NCBI RefSeq assembly: GCF_000308855.1
Contig: NZ_BAGM01000055.1
Coordinates: 1 to 35,495, forward strand
Origin: Nocardia veterana NBRC 100344
GTDB lineage: Bacteria; Actinomycetota; Actinomycetes; Mycobacteriales; Mycobacteriaceae
DNA: 35,495 nt
Direction: 5' to 3'
The position numbers and the translations under genes were made by a program. Under the pieces are notes generated by a model that was not told where the DNA came from, made no database searches, and saw only the letters and a program-made list of their open reading frames with translations. Shown here piece by piece: positions 18,989 to 27,840 of this stretch (within the stretch, counting starts at the first letter, position 1; every line of letters starts with the position of its first letter).

Positions 18989-19758
18989 CACTCGCGGTAC
19001 GCGTGATCCCGTGCCTGGATGTGGACGCCGGTCGCGTGGTCAAGGGCGTGAATTTCGAGAACCTGCGCGATGCGGGCGATCCGGTGGAACTGGCCGCGGT
19101 CTACGACGCCCAGGGCGCCGACGAACTCACCTTCCTCGACGTCACCGCCTCGAGCGGCGATCGCGGCACCATGATCGATGTGGTCACCCGCACCGCCGAG
19201 CAGATCTTCATCCCGCTGACCGTGGGTGGCGGGGTCCGCACGGTCGAGGATGTGGACCGGTTGCTGCGCGCGGGCGCGGACAAGGTGTCGGTGAACACCG
19301 CGGCCATCGCGAATCCGGAAATCCTGCGCGAGATGTCGCAGCGATTCGGCTCGCAGTGCATCGTGCTGTCGGTGGACGCCCGGCGCGTCCCCGAGACCGG
19401 CGCGCCGACCCCGTCGGGCTGGGAGGTGACTACGCACGGTGGCAAGCGCGGTACCGGCATCGACGCGATCGAATGGGCGGTGCGCGGCGCCGAACTCGGC
19501 GTCGGCGAGATCCTGCTGAACTCGATGGACGCCGACGGGACCAAGGGCGGTTTCGATCTGCCGATGATCAGCGCGGTACGGGCCGCGGTCTCGGTCCCGA
19601 TCATCGCCAGCGGTGGCGCCGGCCAGGTGGATCATTTCGCCCCGGCGGTACGGACCGGCGCCGACGCCGTCCTGGCCGCCAGCGTCTTCCATTTCGGCGA
19701 CCTCACCATTCCGCAGGTCAAATCGGCCATGCGGGCCGACGGCATCACGGTCCGCTGA
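18985..19758 (+). CDS. hisF: Imidazole glycerol phosphate synthase, cyclase subunit
   Basis: HisF is the barrel subunit that receives ammonia from HisH and cyclises PRFAR. The 257-residue protein has the N-terminal catalytic aspartate D12 in [16 protein letters not shown] and the second in VLSVDARR, plus [26 protein letters not shown] and [11 protein letters not shown] phosphate-binding loops. The ATG at 18985 overlaps the impA stop (ATGA). The longer frame upstream is a shadow of impA. Confidence 0.96.
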   Translation: MTLAVRVIPCLDVDAGRVVKGVNFENLRDAGDPVELAAVYDAQGADELTFLDVTASSGDRGTMIDVVTRTAEQIFIPLTVGGGVRTVEDVDRLLRAGADKVSVNTAAIANPEILREMSQRFGSQCIVLSVDARRVPETGAPTPSGWEVTTHGGKRGTGIDAIEWAVRGAELGVGEILLNSMDADGTKGGFDLPMISAVRAAVSVPIIASGGAGQVDHFAPAVRTGADAVLAASVFHFGDLTIPQVKSAMRADGITVR

Positions 19759-19771
19759 CGGGCCGGATTGG

Positions 19772-19777
19772 TATAAC
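19772..19777 (+). promoter_or_regulatory. Possible internal -10 before hisI
   Basis: TATAAC in the 20-bp hisF-hisI gap lies exactly 7 nt before the ATG at 19785. It could give a leaderless hisI transcript, but the last base is C, so the match to TANNNT is incomplete. Confidence 0.3.
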
Positions 19778-19784
19778 GATGACT

Positions 19785-20132
19785 ATGAACCTGGATCCCG
19801 CGGTGGCCGCCCGCCTCAAGCGCAACGAGGCCGGCCTGGTCGCCGCGATCGCGCAGGAGCGCGGCACCGGCGCTGTGCTGATGATGGCGTGGATGGACGA
19901 CGAGGCGCTGGCCCGCACCCTGGCCACCCGCAAGGCGACCTACTATTCGCGGTCGCGGCAGCAGTACTGGGTCAAGGGGGAGACCTCCGGGCACACCCAG
20001 TACGTGCACGAGGTGCGGCTCGACTGCGACGGGGATGCGATCCTGCTGATCGTCGACCAGCAGGGCGCGGCCTGTCACACCGGCACGCATACCTGCTGGG
20101 ACGGGGATCTGCTGCTCGCCGACGCGTCCTGA
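19785..20132 (+). CDS. hisI: Phosphoribosyl-AMP cyclohydrolase
   Basis: HisI opens the adenine ring of phosphoribosyl-AMP, the third step of histidine synthesis, using zinc. The 115-residue monofunctional enzyme (no HisE fusion) has [42 protein letters not shown] and the cysteine-histidine block [12 protein letters not shown]. The ATG at 19785 matches the family start MxLDPxxAARLKRN; the ATG at 19779, two codons earlier, is an alternative. It ends inside a perfect hairpin shared with the convergent MarR gene. hisG and hisE are not in the window. Confidence 0.95.
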   Translation: MNLDPAVAARLKRNEAGLVAAIAQERGTGAVLMMAWMDDEALARTLATRKATYYSRSRQQYWVKGETSGHTQYVHEVRLDCDGDAILLIVDQQGAACHTGTHTCWDGDLLLADAS

Positions 20133-20150
20133 CCTGGATCGGTCAGGACG
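20125..20150. terminator. Bidirectional terminator shared by hisI and the MarR gene
   Basis: CGTCCTGACC (20125-20134) pairs perfectly with GGTCAGGACG (20141-20150) across a 6-nt loop. The arms contain the hisI stop (20130-20132) and, on the other strand, the MarR-gene stop (20143-20145), so one 26-bp element ends both convergent genes. No T tract is present. Confidence 0.75.
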
Positions 20151-20667
20151 ATCTGATCGACGCCGGTTCAGCGGCGGGCGGATCGGGTAGACCGTCGGCC
20201 CGGCCGATACCGCGCGACAATCCCGCGTCCAGCTGAGCGACGAGTGTTTCACCCAGGGAGAGCAGCTGCTCGACCTGCTGATCGTCGAGGCCGTCGAACA
20301 CCAGGCCGCGCACCGCTTCCAGATACGCCGGGGTGGCCTTTTCGACCTGCTCGTACCCGGCGTCGGTGAGGACGGCATGTGCGCCGCGGCGGCCGCGGAC
20401 CGACTCGCGCCGAGCCCAGCCCAGCCGCTCCAATTTCGTCACCACATGCGAAAGCCGGGATAGCGATGCGTTTGCCCTGTTCGCGAGATCGCTGAGTTGC
20501 AGGCGATGTCCGGGCTCCTCGGACAGCAGTGCCATCAAAAAATATTCGAAATGCGTCATTCCGGCTTCGCGTTGCAGCTGCGTATCCATTGCCGCCGGTA
20601 ACCGCGTGGTCAGCGCGACAAGGGTACGCCAAGCTCGCCGTTCGGTGGGGTTGAGCCATTCCGTCAC
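20143..20667 (-). CDS. MarR-family transcriptional regulator
   Basis: A 174-residue winged-helix regulator. The MarR core is visible: AMDTQLQREAGMTHFEYFLMALLSE, then RLQLSDLANRANASLSRLSHVVTKLERLGWARRE as the helix-turn-helix and GRRGAHAVLTDAGYE as the wing. A C-terminal helix pair follows for dimerisation. The GTG at 20667 is chosen: GAGAGGG lies about 8 nt upstream and homology starts just after. The target and ligand are unknown. Two short palindromes at 20701-20734 in its upstream region are candidate operators for autoregulation. The membrane-protein gene upstream on the same strand (177 bp away) is a possible partner. Confidence 0.9.
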   Translation of the reverse strand: MTEWLNPTERRAWRTLVALTTRLPAAMDTQLQREAGMTHFEYFLMALLSEEPGHRLQLSDLANRANASLSRLSHVVTKLERLGWARRESVRGRRGAHAVLTDAGYEQVEKATPAYLEAVRGLVFDGLDDQQVEQLLSLGETLVAQLDAGLSRGIGRADGLPDPPAAEPASIRSS

Positions 20668-20700
20668 TTCGCGCCCTCTCTTGCAGCCCAGTGACGTGAT

Positions 20701-20734
20701 CGTTGACAACGCTAACGACCATTGAAACTTCAAT
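20701..20734. promoter_or_regulatory. Twin palindromes upstream of the MarR gene
   Basis: CGTTG-A-CAACG (20701-20711) and ATTGAA-AC-TTCAAT (20721-20734) are perfect inverted repeats 34 and 54 bp before the MarR GTG. Their size and place fit MarR operators. The stretch is notably AT-richer than its surroundings. Confidence 0.5.
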
Positions 20735-20844
20735 TCACCGTCACTCGCGATCAACAAGTTTGCCACGACTTCGCTCGATGGTCATCACGGTTGCGAATGA
20801 CGTGACAGCTATCACGCTCGGGCGGGGCGGAGTGGCGAACTCGA

Positions 20845-21441
20845 TCAGGATGTGCTTCCGCCACCGGACGGCCGGTCGTCGGCCGGATCCGCGGCGGTGA
20901 CCACACCGGCCTCGGCCCGCCGCGCCGACCGTGCCCGCCACTGTTTGCGTAGCAGTAGCGCGACCACCACCGCGAAGACGGCGGCCGCCACGATCGCGCC
21001 GACCAGGGAGGCGCCGCGGAAGCCGGGCGCATCGACGTCGAGGACCCGCTCACCGGCGTGGGCGGCGCTGCTGCCCCCGAGCACGATGGTCAGCGTCATC
21101 AGATTCGGCAGCGCGACGATCAGGGCCAGGACGGCGGCCGCGCCGGCCGCGAACCGGCCCACCCGCGTGCGCCACACCCGCACCGCGCCGAGCAACAGCA
21201 GCAGCGGAACCAGGGTGCAGACGAAACCGAGCGCCAGCCCGGACCAGATGCCCTGGGCGAAACTGCCGTGACCGGACATGCCGGCGATCCGCTGGGCCCA
21301 CCATCGAGGGATGAAGGCCGACAGGACGAAGTAGGCGACGACCAGTACGACGACGATCGCGACCAGGCCGAGGGCGCGATTTCGCCACACGGTGGCTCGC
21401 GGTTTGGTGCCGGAGTTCGTGAGGGAGTTCGTCGAAGTCAT
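20845..21441 (-). CDS. Hypothetical four-helix membrane protein
   Basis: A 198-residue integral membrane protein that I do not recognise beyond resemblance to permease-like proteins of Nocardia relatives. Four hydrophobic segments are seen at about residues 24-46, 64-88, 95-120 and 140-163; a cytoplasmic-looking basic stretch (KQWRARSARR) and a Ser/Gly-rich tail follow. There is no enzymatic motif. The ATG at 21441 is preceded by a leaderless TACGCT hexamer at 6 nt spacing. Same strand as the MarR gene downstream, and the bcpB gene lies upstream with a 91-bp gap, so the three could be related in expression. Confidence 0.7.
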   Translation of the reverse strand: MTSTNSLTNSGTKPRATVWRNRALGLVAIVVVLVVAYFVLSAFIPRWWAQRIAGMSGHGSFAQGIWSGLALGFVCTLVPLLLLLGAVRVWRTRVGRFAAGAAAVLALIVALPNLMTLTIVLGGSSAAHAGERVLDVDAPGFRGASLVGAIVAAAVFAVVVALLLRKQWRARSARRAEAGVVTAADPADDRPSGGGSTS

Positions 21442-21447
21442 AGCCCC

Positions 21448-21453
21448 AGCGTA
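21448..21453 (-). promoter_or_regulatory. Leaderless -10 hexamer of the four-helix membrane protein gene
   Basis: TACGCT on the minus strand is followed by 6 nt and then the ATG at 21441. No Shine-Dalgarno sequence is present. Confidence 0.6.
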
Positions 21454-21532
21454 TGCGCGGGCACCGGCCGATCGCGGCGCATCCGCCGCCCGAATTCGCG
21501 TGTCCGCGCGGGACCGCGCCGGCGGCGCGGCG

Positions 21533-22009
21533 TCAGGACCGCCGCTCGCGCAGCGCTGTCAGCGCCGCGTCGGCGTGCACGTTGGCGCGCAGTTCCCCCG
21601 AGATCACCGCCAGGACGGTGCGATCCGTATCGATGACGAAGGTCTGCCGCTTGACCGGCATGAAGGACGCCAGCAGGCCGCCGATCGGTCCGGAGCGCTT
21701 GACGCCGAAACGTTCGGCGACGGCGCCGTCGCGATCGGACAGCAGCGGATACCCGAGGGCCTGCGCCTGCGCGAACCCGGCCTGGGTGTCGACCGAATCG
21801 GTGCTGATGCCCGCGCAGCTCGCGCCCAGCGCGGCGAATTCGCTTGTCAGATCACGGAAATGGCAGGCCTCGGCGGTGCACACCGGAGTATTGGCGGCGG
21901 GGAAGAAGAACAGCGTCAGCGGGCCGTCGGCCAGCAGCGAATCGAGCGACCGGACGGTGCCGGTCTGGTCGGGAAGTTCGAACCCGGGTGCGCGCTGGCC
22001 TTTTTTCAC
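21533..22009 (-). CDS. bcpB: Peroxiredoxin, BCP/PrxQ type
   Basis: A 158-residue thiol peroxidase that reduces hydroperoxides. The peroxidatic C44 and resolving C49 lie in [14 protein letters not shown], five residues apart as in the atypical two-cysteine BCP/PrxQ group. [15 protein letters not shown] is the conserved later strand. The GTG at 22009 begins right at family homology ([15 protein letters not shown]) and follows a leaderless TACCCT at 7 nt; the longer frame extends into trpE and is not coding. It is divergent from trpE, with start codons 88 bp apart, the same arrangement as bcpB and trpE in M. tuberculosis. Confidence 0.92.
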   Translation of the reverse strand: MKKGQRAPGFELPDQTGTVRSLDSLLADGPLTLFFFPAANTPVCTAEACHFRDLTSEFAALGASCAGISTDSVDTQAGFAQAQALGYPLLSDRDGAVAERFGVKRSGPIGGLLASFMPVKRQTFVIDTDRTVLAVISGELRANVHADAALTALRERRS

Positions 22010-22016
22010 AGTGGCG

Positions 22017-22022
22017 AGGGTA
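22017..22022 (-). promoter_or_regulatory. Leaderless -10 hexamer of bcpB
   Basis: TACCCT on the minus strand is followed by 7 nt and then the GTG at 22009. It lies in the 88-bp bcpB-trpE divergent region, so it may influence trpE as well. Confidence 0.6.
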
Positions 22023-22097
22023 CCGGCCGGGCCCGGTGTCCGATACCCGTCGCGCGGCCGCGCCGGGGCCAGGGAATCTCGGTTGCGGCCGACTGGA

Positions 22098-23675
22098 ATG
22101 ATGAGCGATATGCACGGCGCCGCATTCGACCGTCCGGAAACCGCAACCACCACGACCCGGGACCAGTTCCGCATGCTCGCGGCCGCTCACCGGGTGGTTC
22201 CGGTCACGCGCAAGGTGTTGGCGGACTCGGAGACCCCGCTGTCCGCCTACCGCAAACTGGCCGCCGACCGGCCCGGCACCTTCCTGCTCGAGTCGGCCGA
22301 GAACGGCCGCTCGTGGTCGCGGTGGTCCTTCATCGGCGCGGGCAGCCCCACCGCGCTGACCGTGGTCGACGGTCGCGCGGCCTGGCTGGGTGCCACCCCC
22401 GCCGACGCCCCCTCCGGCGGGGATCCGCTGGTGGCCCTGCGCGACACGCTCGAACTGCTGCGCACCGAGCGGCTGCCCGGACTGCCCCCGCTGACCGGCG
22501 GTCTGGTCGGCTACCTCGGCTACGACATCGTCCGCCGCATCGAGCGCTTGCCGGAGCTGACCACCGACGATCTGCAGGTCCCGGAGATGGTGCTGCTGCT
22601 CGCCGCGGATCTGGCCGCCTTCGATCATCACGAGGGTGCGATCACCCTCATCGCGAACGCGGTCAACTGGAACGGCACCGACGAACACGTCGACGAGGCC
22701 TACGACGACGCGGTCGCCCGGCTCGATCGGATGACCGCCGCCCTGGCCGCCCCCGCCGAGTCCACCGTGTCCGTGTTCGACCGGCCCGAGCCGGACTACG
22801 TGCGCCGGCGCAGCAGCGAAGATTTCGGCGCCGGAGTGCGCCGGCTGGTCGGTGAGATCGAAGCCGGCGAGGCGTTTCAGGTGGTGCTGTCCCAGCGCTT
22901 CGAAATGGATTTCGACGGCGCGCCGCTGGATGTGTACCGAATGCTGCGTGCGTCGAATCCGAGCCCGTACATGTATCTGATGCACATCCCCGACGGTGCG
23001 GGTGGCACCGCGTTCTCCATCGTCGGCTCCAGTCCCGAATCGCTGGTGACGGTGAAAGACGGTGTGGCGACGACACATCCGATCGCGGGGACCCGGTGGC
23101 GCGGTGCCACCGAGGAGGACGATGTGCTGCTCGAGAAGGATCTGCTCGCCGACGAGAAGGAGAACGCCGAACATCTCATGCTCGTCGACCTCGGCCGCAA
23201 CGATCTGGGCCGGGTCTGCGAACCGGGCACCGTGCGCGTCACCGAATATCGCCACATCGAGCGCTACAGCCATGTCATGCATCTGGTCTCCACCGTCACC
23301 GGCAGGCTCGCGGCCGGGCGGATCGCCCTCGACGCGGTGCGAGCCTGCTTCCCGGCGGGCACGCTCTCGGGAGCGCCGAAGGTGCGGGCGATGGAGTTGA
23401 TCGAGGAGAACGAGCCCACTCGCCGCGGCGTGTATGCCGGGGTCGTCGGCTATCTGGATTTCGCCGGGGACGCCGACACCGCGATCGCCATCCGGACCGC
23501 ACTGCTCAAGGACGGCGTCGCCTACGTCCAGGCCGGTGCCGGTATCGTCGCCGACTCGCAACCCGAATACGAGGACGAGGAGTCGCGGAACAAGGCGATG
23601 GCGGTGCTCAAGGCCGTCGCCGCCGCGCGCACCGTCCGGACCTTCACCCCCGAGCCCGACGGCACCCTGCTATGA
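22098..23675 (+). CDS. trpE: Anthranilate synthase component I
   Basis: TrpE makes anthranilate from chorismate and ammonia, the first committed step to tryptophan. It has the feedback-binding block [19 protein letters not shown], and chorismate-binding motifs [53 protein letters not shown] and [13 protein letters not shown]. About 525 residues, normal for the unfused component. Starts at 22098, 22101 and 22110 are all in frame and none has a good ribosome site, so the exact start is open; the frame upstream to 21453 overlaps bcpB and is not coding. No Trp-codon leader peptide was found upstream. The glutaminase partner (trpG) is not in the window. Confidence 0.95.
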   Translation: MMSDMHGAAFDRPETATTTTRDQFRMLAAAHRVVPVTRKVLADSETPLSAYRKLAADRPGTFLLESAENGRSWSRWSFIGAGSPTALTVVDGRAAWLGATPADAPSGGDPLVALRDTLELLRTERLPGLPPLTGGLVGYLGYDIVRRIERLPELTTDDLQVPEMVLLLAADLAAFDHHEGAITLIANAVNWNGTDEHVDEAYDDAVARLDRMTAALAAPAESTVSVFDRPEPDYVRRRSSEDFGAGVRRLVGEIEAGEAFQVVLSQRFEMDFDGAPLDVYRMLRASNPSPYMYLMHIPDGAGGTAFSIVGSSPESLVTVKDGVATTHPIAGTRWRGATEEDDVLLEKDLLADEKENAEHLMLVDLGRNDLGRVCEPGTVRVTEYRHIERYSHVMHLVSTVTGRLAAGRIALDAVRACFPAGTLSGAPKVRAMELIEENEPTRRGVYAGVVGYLDFAGDADTAIAIRTALLKDGVAYVQAGAGIVADSQPEYEDEESRNKAMAVLKAVAAARTVRTFTPEPDGTLL

Positions 23676-24502
23676 GCAACTCGGAATCCGAACCAGCCGA
23701 CCGACATTCGCCCGCCGGCGCGGCACGTCCCGCCGACCCGGATCGCTATGTTCCGGAGGCGGATACCGGCGACGCCCCGAGCGCACCCGCGAAGCGTGCT
23801 CGCCCGGTCCTTCCGGTGCTGCTCCTGGCGGTCGGCGCGGCCGCGCTGTGGGGCTCCTCGCGCCTCACCTGGGTCACGCTGCGTTCCTCCGACGGCCTGA
23901 CCGAACCGCGGACCCAGCATCTGAACGGCGGACTCTGGTTCGGCGCCCTGACCCCGCTGGCACTGGTGCTGGTGGCCTCGATCGCGGCCGTCTTCGCCAC
24001 CAAGGGGTGGTTGCGGCGGCTGATCGGGGTGGTGGTGGCACTCGTCGCCGCGGTCGCGGCCGTGCCCGGACTCGCCTTGCTGACCCGGCACGGTGCGATC
24101 GCCGAACGCGCCGCCAAACTCGCCGAACTGCCCGCCCGCGCGCACGTCGACGCCGCCACCGCGGCCGGGTTCCCCGCCGCGCTCAGCGTCGTCGGGGCGG
24201 TCGCGGCCTTCGCCGCCGGGGTACTGCTGGCCCGGATGCCCGAAACGACGGCTCGGATGTCGGGTAAATACGACAACCCGGTGTTCCGCCGGGCCGCGGC
24301 CGCGGAACAGGTCGCCGAACTGCGTCGCACCGGTTCGCCCGACTCCGGTGCCGGCAGCGCGACGCCCGCCGACCGCGCCGAGCAGCCCCCGGCCGCCGCT
24401 GGGCGGATCCCGGCGCAGGAGCCCGGCGAGCTCTCCCAGCGCGTGCTCTGGGACGCGCTGGACGCCGGCGCCGACCCGACCGACGACGAGCCCGGCCGAT
24501 GA
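23672..24502 (+). CDS. Trp biosynthesis-associated membrane protein (TIGR02234-like)
   Basis: A 276-residue membrane protein found between trpE and trpC across actinobacteria; its function is unknown. A charged N-terminal tail of about 43 residues is followed by four hydrophobic segments at roughly residues 44-62, 88-110, 115-135 and 168-190. The loop after the first carries [14 protein letters not shown], the W-containing signature of the family, and the segment [12 protein letters not shown] follows the last helix. The C-terminal tail is Ala/Pro/Asp-rich and soluble. The ATG at 23672 overlaps the trpE stop (ATGA), so it is translated with trpE. Confidence 0.87.
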   Translation: MSNSESEPADRHSPAGAARPADPDRYVPEADTGDAPSAPAKRARPVLPVLLLAVGAAALWGSSRLTWVTLRSSDGLTEPRTQHLNGGLWFGALTPLALVLVASIAAVFATKGWLRRLIGVVVALVAAVAAVPGLALLTRHGAIAERAAKLAELPARAHVDAATAAGFPAALSVVGAVAAFAAGVLLARMPETTARMSGKYDNPVFRRAAAAEQVAELRRTGSPDSGAGSATPADRAEQPPAAAGRIPAQEPGELSQRVLWDALDAGADPTDDEPGR

Positions 24503-24570
24503 CTCCTTTAGCACGGCGTGTCGACGGGAGTGCGTCACACCCCGCCGTCGGAACGACGAACCGGTCCCTT

Positions 24571-24653
24571 TACCCTTTAACAGCATCGGTGAGACAGCAC
24601 CTGGGGGGATTCTCAGGTAGCAAGGCCGTCTCCCCAGAAAGGATTCGAGCCAG
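24571..24653 (+). promoter_or_regulatory. trpC leader: alternative hairpins and short upstream reading frame
   Basis: The 151-bp gap before trpC holds a structured leader. Hairpin A pairs 24599-24605 with 24612-24618 (7 bp with one G-U, 6-nt loop). Hairpin B pairs CTGGGGGGA (24601-24609) with TCTCCCCAG (24629-24637), 9 bp with one G-U, and ends next to the ribosome site AAAGGA (24638-24643). Both use 24601-24609, so they exclude each other. A GTG at 24589 opens a 22-codon frame whose TGA (24655-24657) overlaps the trpC ATG; it contains no Trp codon. TTTAAC at 24576-24581 lies 7 nt before this GTG and TACCCT lies at 24571-24576, both possible -10 elements. No known riboswitch class was recognised. 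Confidence 0.45.
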
Positions 24654-25478
24654 ATGACGGTACTCGACTCGATTCTCGACGGGGTCCGTGCGGATGTGGC
24701 CGCTCGGGAAGCCCTCCTGGATTTCCAGGCCGTCAAGAAGGCCGCCGCCGCCGCACCCGCGCCGCGGGACGCGCTCGCCGCTCTGCACGCCGACGGGATC
24801 GGAGTCATCGCCGAGGTCAAGCGGGCCAGCCCGTCCAAGGGTGAGCTCGCCGACATTCCGGACCCGGCCAGCCTGGCGAAGGCCTACGAGGACGGTGGTG
24901 CGCGGATCATCAGCGTGCTCACCGAGGGGCGCCGCTTCCACGGCTCGCTCGACGATCTGGACGCGGTCCGCGCGGTCGTGGACGTCCCGATCCTGCGCAA
25001 GGATTTCGTCGTCGGCCCGTATCAGATCCACGAGGCGCGCGCGCACGGCGCGGATGTCATTCTGCTGATCGTGGCCGCCCTGGAGCAGGATGTGCTGGCC
25101 TCGTTGATCGATCGCACCGAATCGCTCGGGATGACGGCGCTGGTCGAGGTGCACACCGAGGAGGAGGCCGACCGCGCGCTCACCGCCGGGGCTTCGGTCA
25201 TCGGTGTCAACGCCCGCAATCTGAAGACCCTCGAGGTCGACCGCGACGTCTTCGCCCGGATTGCCCCCGGACTGCCGACCGAGGTGATCCGGGTCGCCGA
25301 GTCCGGGGTCAGCGGCACGGCCGATCTGCTCGCCTACGCCGGCGCCGGCGCCGATGCGGTGCTGGTCGGCGAGAGCCTGGTGACCAGCGGTGACCCGCGC
25401 GCCGCCGTCTCGGAGTTGGTGACCGCGGGTACGCACCCGTCGTGCCCGCGCCCGCTGCGGCGGGGTGTCACCCGATGA
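24654..25478 (+). CDS. trpC: Indole-3-glycerol phosphate synthase
   Basis: TrpC converts CdRP to indole-3-glycerol phosphate. The 274-residue barrel has the N-terminal helix [20 protein letters not shown], the catalytic [12 protein letters not shown] block, [58 protein letters not shown] and AESGV, all diagnostic. It is a single-function enzyme without a TrpF domain. AAAGGA at 24638-24643 supports the ATG at 24654. It is separated from the upstream membrane-protein gene by a 151-bp leader, unlike the tightly overlapped genes around it, and overlaps trpB by 4 nt. Confidence 0.96.
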   Translation: MTVLDSILDGVRADVAAREALLDFQAVKKAAAAAPAPRDALAALHADGIGVIAEVKRASPSKGELADIPDPASLAKAYEDGGARIISVLTEGRRFHGSLDDLDAVRAVVDVPILRKDFVVGPYQIHEARAHGADVILLIVAALEQDVLASLIDRTESLGMTALVEVHTEEEADRALTAGASVIGVNARNLKTLEVDRDVFARIAPGLPTEVIRVAESGVSGTADLLAYAGAGADAVLVGESLVTSGDPRAAVSELVTAGTHPSCPRPLRRGVTR

Positions 25479-26749
25479 CCGGCGTGCACGAGCCGCTGCC
25501 CCAGGCGAGCGAGGGCGTCACCCATCGCAGCCACGAGCCCGACGTCGGTGGTCACTTCGGCGTGTACGGCGGCCGGCATGTGCCCGAGGCGCTGATGGCG
25601 GTGATCGAGGAGGTCTCCGCCGAATACGACAAGTCCCGCGTCGATCCCGAATTCCTGACCGAACTGGACCGGTTGCAGCGGGACTACGCCGGCCGGCCCT
25701 CACCGGTCTTCGAATGCACCCGGCTGTCCGCGCACGCCGGTGGCGCCCGCATTCTGCTCAAGCGTGAGGATCTGAACCACACCGGTTCGCACAAGATCAA
25801 CAACGTGCTGGGACAGGCGCTGCTGGCCAAGCGCATGGGCAAGACCCGGGTGATCGCCGAAACCGGCGCCGGTCAGCACGGCGTGGCCACCGCCACCGCC
25901 TGTGCGCTGCTCGGCCTCGACTGCGTGATCTACATGGGTGCGGTCGACACCGCCCGGCAGGCGCTGAACGTCGCCCGGATGCGGTTGCTGGGCGCCGAGG
26001 TGGTCTCGGTGACCACCGGATCGCAAACTCTCAAGGACGCGATCAACGAGGCGCTGCGCGACTGGGTCACCAACGCCGACCGCACCTACTACTGCTTCGG
26101 CACCGCCGCCGGGCCGCATCCGTTCCCGCTGATGGTGCGCGACTTCCAGCGCATCATCGGACTCGAGGCGCGCGCTCAGGTCCGGGCGCAGACCGGCCGG
26201 CTGCCCGATGCCGTGGTGGCCTGTGTGGGCGGCGGCTCCAACGCCATCGGCATCTTCCATCCGTTCATCGACGACGAGGGCGTGCGGCTGGTCGGCTTCG
26301 AGGCCGCCGGCGACGGCGTCGAAACCGGAAGGCACGCGGCCACTTTCGCCGGTGGCCGGCCGGGCGCGTTCCAGGGCGCCTACTCGTACCTGCTGCAGGA
26401 CGAGGACGGCCAGACCATCGAATCGCATTCCATCTCGGCGGGTCTGGACTATCCGGGCGTCGGCCCCGAACACGCCTACCTCAAGGACGTCGGCCGTGCC
26501 GAATACCGGCCGATCACCGACACCGAGGCGATGGACGCGCTGCTGCTGCTGTCGCGTACGGAGGGCATCATCCCGGCGATCGAATCGGCGCACGCGGTGG
26601 CCGGTGCCCTGCAGCTGGGGCGGGAAATGGGTTCGGGCGCAATCATTCTGGTGAATCTGTCCGGGCGCGGCGACAAGGATATGGATACCGCCGCGCGCTG
26701 GTTCGGTTTGTTCGACGACAACGGATCCGCCGAGGAGAAACGCTCGTGA
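25475..26749 (+). CDS. trpB: Tryptophan synthase beta chain
   Basis: TrpB joins indole and serine to make tryptophan with PLP. K107 in HTGSHKINN is the PLP lysine; [33 protein letters not shown] (phosphate loop) and [18 protein letters not shown] complete the family signature. With the ATG at 25475 (ATGA overlap with the trpC stop) it is 424 residues; an ATG at 25442 in the same frame would add 11 residues inside trpC and is less likely. The N-terminal extension before the conserved [16 protein letters not shown] is about 25 residues, as in mycobacterial TrpB. Confidence 0.97.
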   Translation: MTGVHEPLPQASEGVTHRSHEPDVGGHFGVYGGRHVPEALMAVIEEVSAEYDKSRVDPEFLTELDRLQRDYAGRPSPVFECTRLSAHAGGARILLKREDLNHTGSHKINNVLGQALLAKRMGKTRVIAETGAGQHGVATATACALLGLDCVIYMGAVDTARQALNVARMRLLGAEVVSVTTGSQTLKDAINEALRDWVTNADRTYYCFGTAAGPHPFPLMVRDFQRIIGLEARAQVRAQTGRLPDAVVACVGGGSNAIGIFHPFIDDEGVRLVGFEAAGDGVETGRHAATFAGGRPGAFQGAYSYLLQDEDGQTIESHSISAGLDYPGVGPEHAYLKDVGRAEYRPITDTEAMDALLLLSRTEGIIPAIESAHAVAGALQLGREMGSGAIILVNLSGRGDKDMDTAARWFGLFDDNGSAEEKRS

Positions 26750-27537
26750 GCCGTCTGGAATCCACCTTCGCGGCCTGCCGCGGCGAGGGTCGCGCCGCGC
26801 TGATCGGTTACCTACCCGCGGGATATCCGGACCTGGCCGGGTCGATCGACGTGTGCACCGCGATGGTCGAATCCGGCTGCGACATCATCGAAGTCGGCAT
26901 CGCGTATTCCGATCCGGTGATGGACGGACCGACCATTCAGGCCGCCACCGAGCAGGCCCTGCGCGGCGGGGTGCGGGTGCGCGACGTGTTCTCGGTCGTG
27001 GAGGCGATCAGCGCGGCCGGCGGTAAGGCCGTCGTGATGACCTATTGGAATCCGGTGCTGCAATACGGCGTCGACCGGTTCGCCCGCGATCTCGCGGCCG
27101 CGGGCGGGCTCGGGCTGATCACGCCCAATCTGATTCCCGAGGAGGCGGGGGAGTGGTTCGACGCTTCCCGCGCCCACGATCTGGACCGGATCTTCCTGGT
27201 GGCGCCGTCCTCCACCGAGGAGCGGCTGGTGAAGACCATCGAGGCCAGTAGCGGGTTCCTCTACGCCGCCTCCACCATGGGCGTCACCGGCGCCCGCGAT
27301 GCGGTGTCCTCGGCGGCGCCGGAACTGTGCGCCCGTGTCCGCGCCCACTCCGACATCCCGGTCGGTGTCGGCCTCGGCGTGCGCAGCGGCGCCCAAGCGG
27401 CCGAAATCGCCTCCTACGCAGACGGAGTCATCGTCGGTTCGGCCCTGGTGACCGCCGCGGGCGCGGGGCTGGAGCAGGTGCGTACCCTGACCGCCGAGTT
27501 GGCGCAGGGCGTGCGTTCGGCCGCCGTCGCCGGTTAG
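26746..27537 (+). CDS. trpA: Tryptophan synthase alpha chain
   Basis: TrpA cleaves indole-3-glycerol phosphate and tunnels indole to TrpB. The 263-residue barrel carries catalytic E49 and D60 in [19 protein letters not shown], the same numbers as in E. coli. [18 protein letters not shown] and [12 protein letters not shown] form the phosphate-binding region. The GTG at 26746 overlaps the trpB stop by 4 nt. It ends the trp block; a large hairpin lies 30 bp downstream. Confidence 0.96.
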   Translation: MSRLESTFAACRGEGRAALIGYLPAGYPDLAGSIDVCTAMVESGCDIIEVGIAYSDPVMDGPTIQAATEQALRGGVRVRDVFSVVEAISAAGGKAVVMTYWNPVLQYGVDRFARDLAAAGGLGLITPNLIPEEAGEWFDASRAHDLDRIFLVAPSSTEERLVKTIEASSGFLYAASTMGVTGARDAVSSAAPELCARVRAHSDIPVGVGLGVRSGAQAAEIASYADGVIVGSALVTAAGAGLEQVRTLTAELAQGVRSAAVAG

Positions 27538-27566
27538 ACACACGCGCTGAGGGCGAACCGGGCCGA

Positions 27567-27608
27567 GTTTCGAGTACGCGAGCCGGATCACGCAGCGGCT
27601 CGCGAAAC
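27567..27608 (+). terminator. Hairpin after trpA in a 303-bp gap
   Basis: CGCGAGCCG (27577-27585) pairs perfectly with CGGCTCGCG (27596-27604) across 10 nt. A longer fold with a one-sided bulge adds GTTTCG (27567-27572) with CGAAAC (27603-27608). It probably ends the trp transcript. The remaining bases to the lgt promoter at 27828 hold no credible gene and no further element I can support. Confidence 0.5.
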
Positions 27609-27827
27609 GGGTCCCGCCGCGCAGCCACGCCCGGGCGCGATGGTGGCGGACACCCGGGCGGCCGTGGCAGAAGGTGCGCTGACGAGCCCGCATCCTCCGA
27701 CCGCTGATCGGCGCGCGTACCGGCCGGGCGAGCGCGTTCCGGTGTTCGCGGCGTGTCGGCTGCCTCCCGACTGCCCTCGGACGGATTACTCGCCCACCGC
27801 GAACTGGGCGGTTCGGCCGCGCTCCGT

Positions 27828-27833
27828 TACGGT
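27828..27833 (+). promoter_or_regulatory. Leaderless -10 hexamer of lgt
   Basis: TACGGT is followed by 7 nt and then the GTG of lgt at 27841. It separates lgt transcription from the trp genes. Confidence 0.6.
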
Positions 27834-27840
27834 GGGGCCC

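Noticed and set aside
20703..20731. Plus-strand promoter from the perfect TTGACA at 20703
   Set aside because: No acceptable -10 at 16-19 bp and no plus-strand gene downstream; the hexamer is explained as part of a palindrome.
22010..22097. Trp leader peptide or attenuator upstream of trpE
   Set aside because: The 88-bp divergent region has no run of TGG codons and no clear terminator/antiterminator pair.
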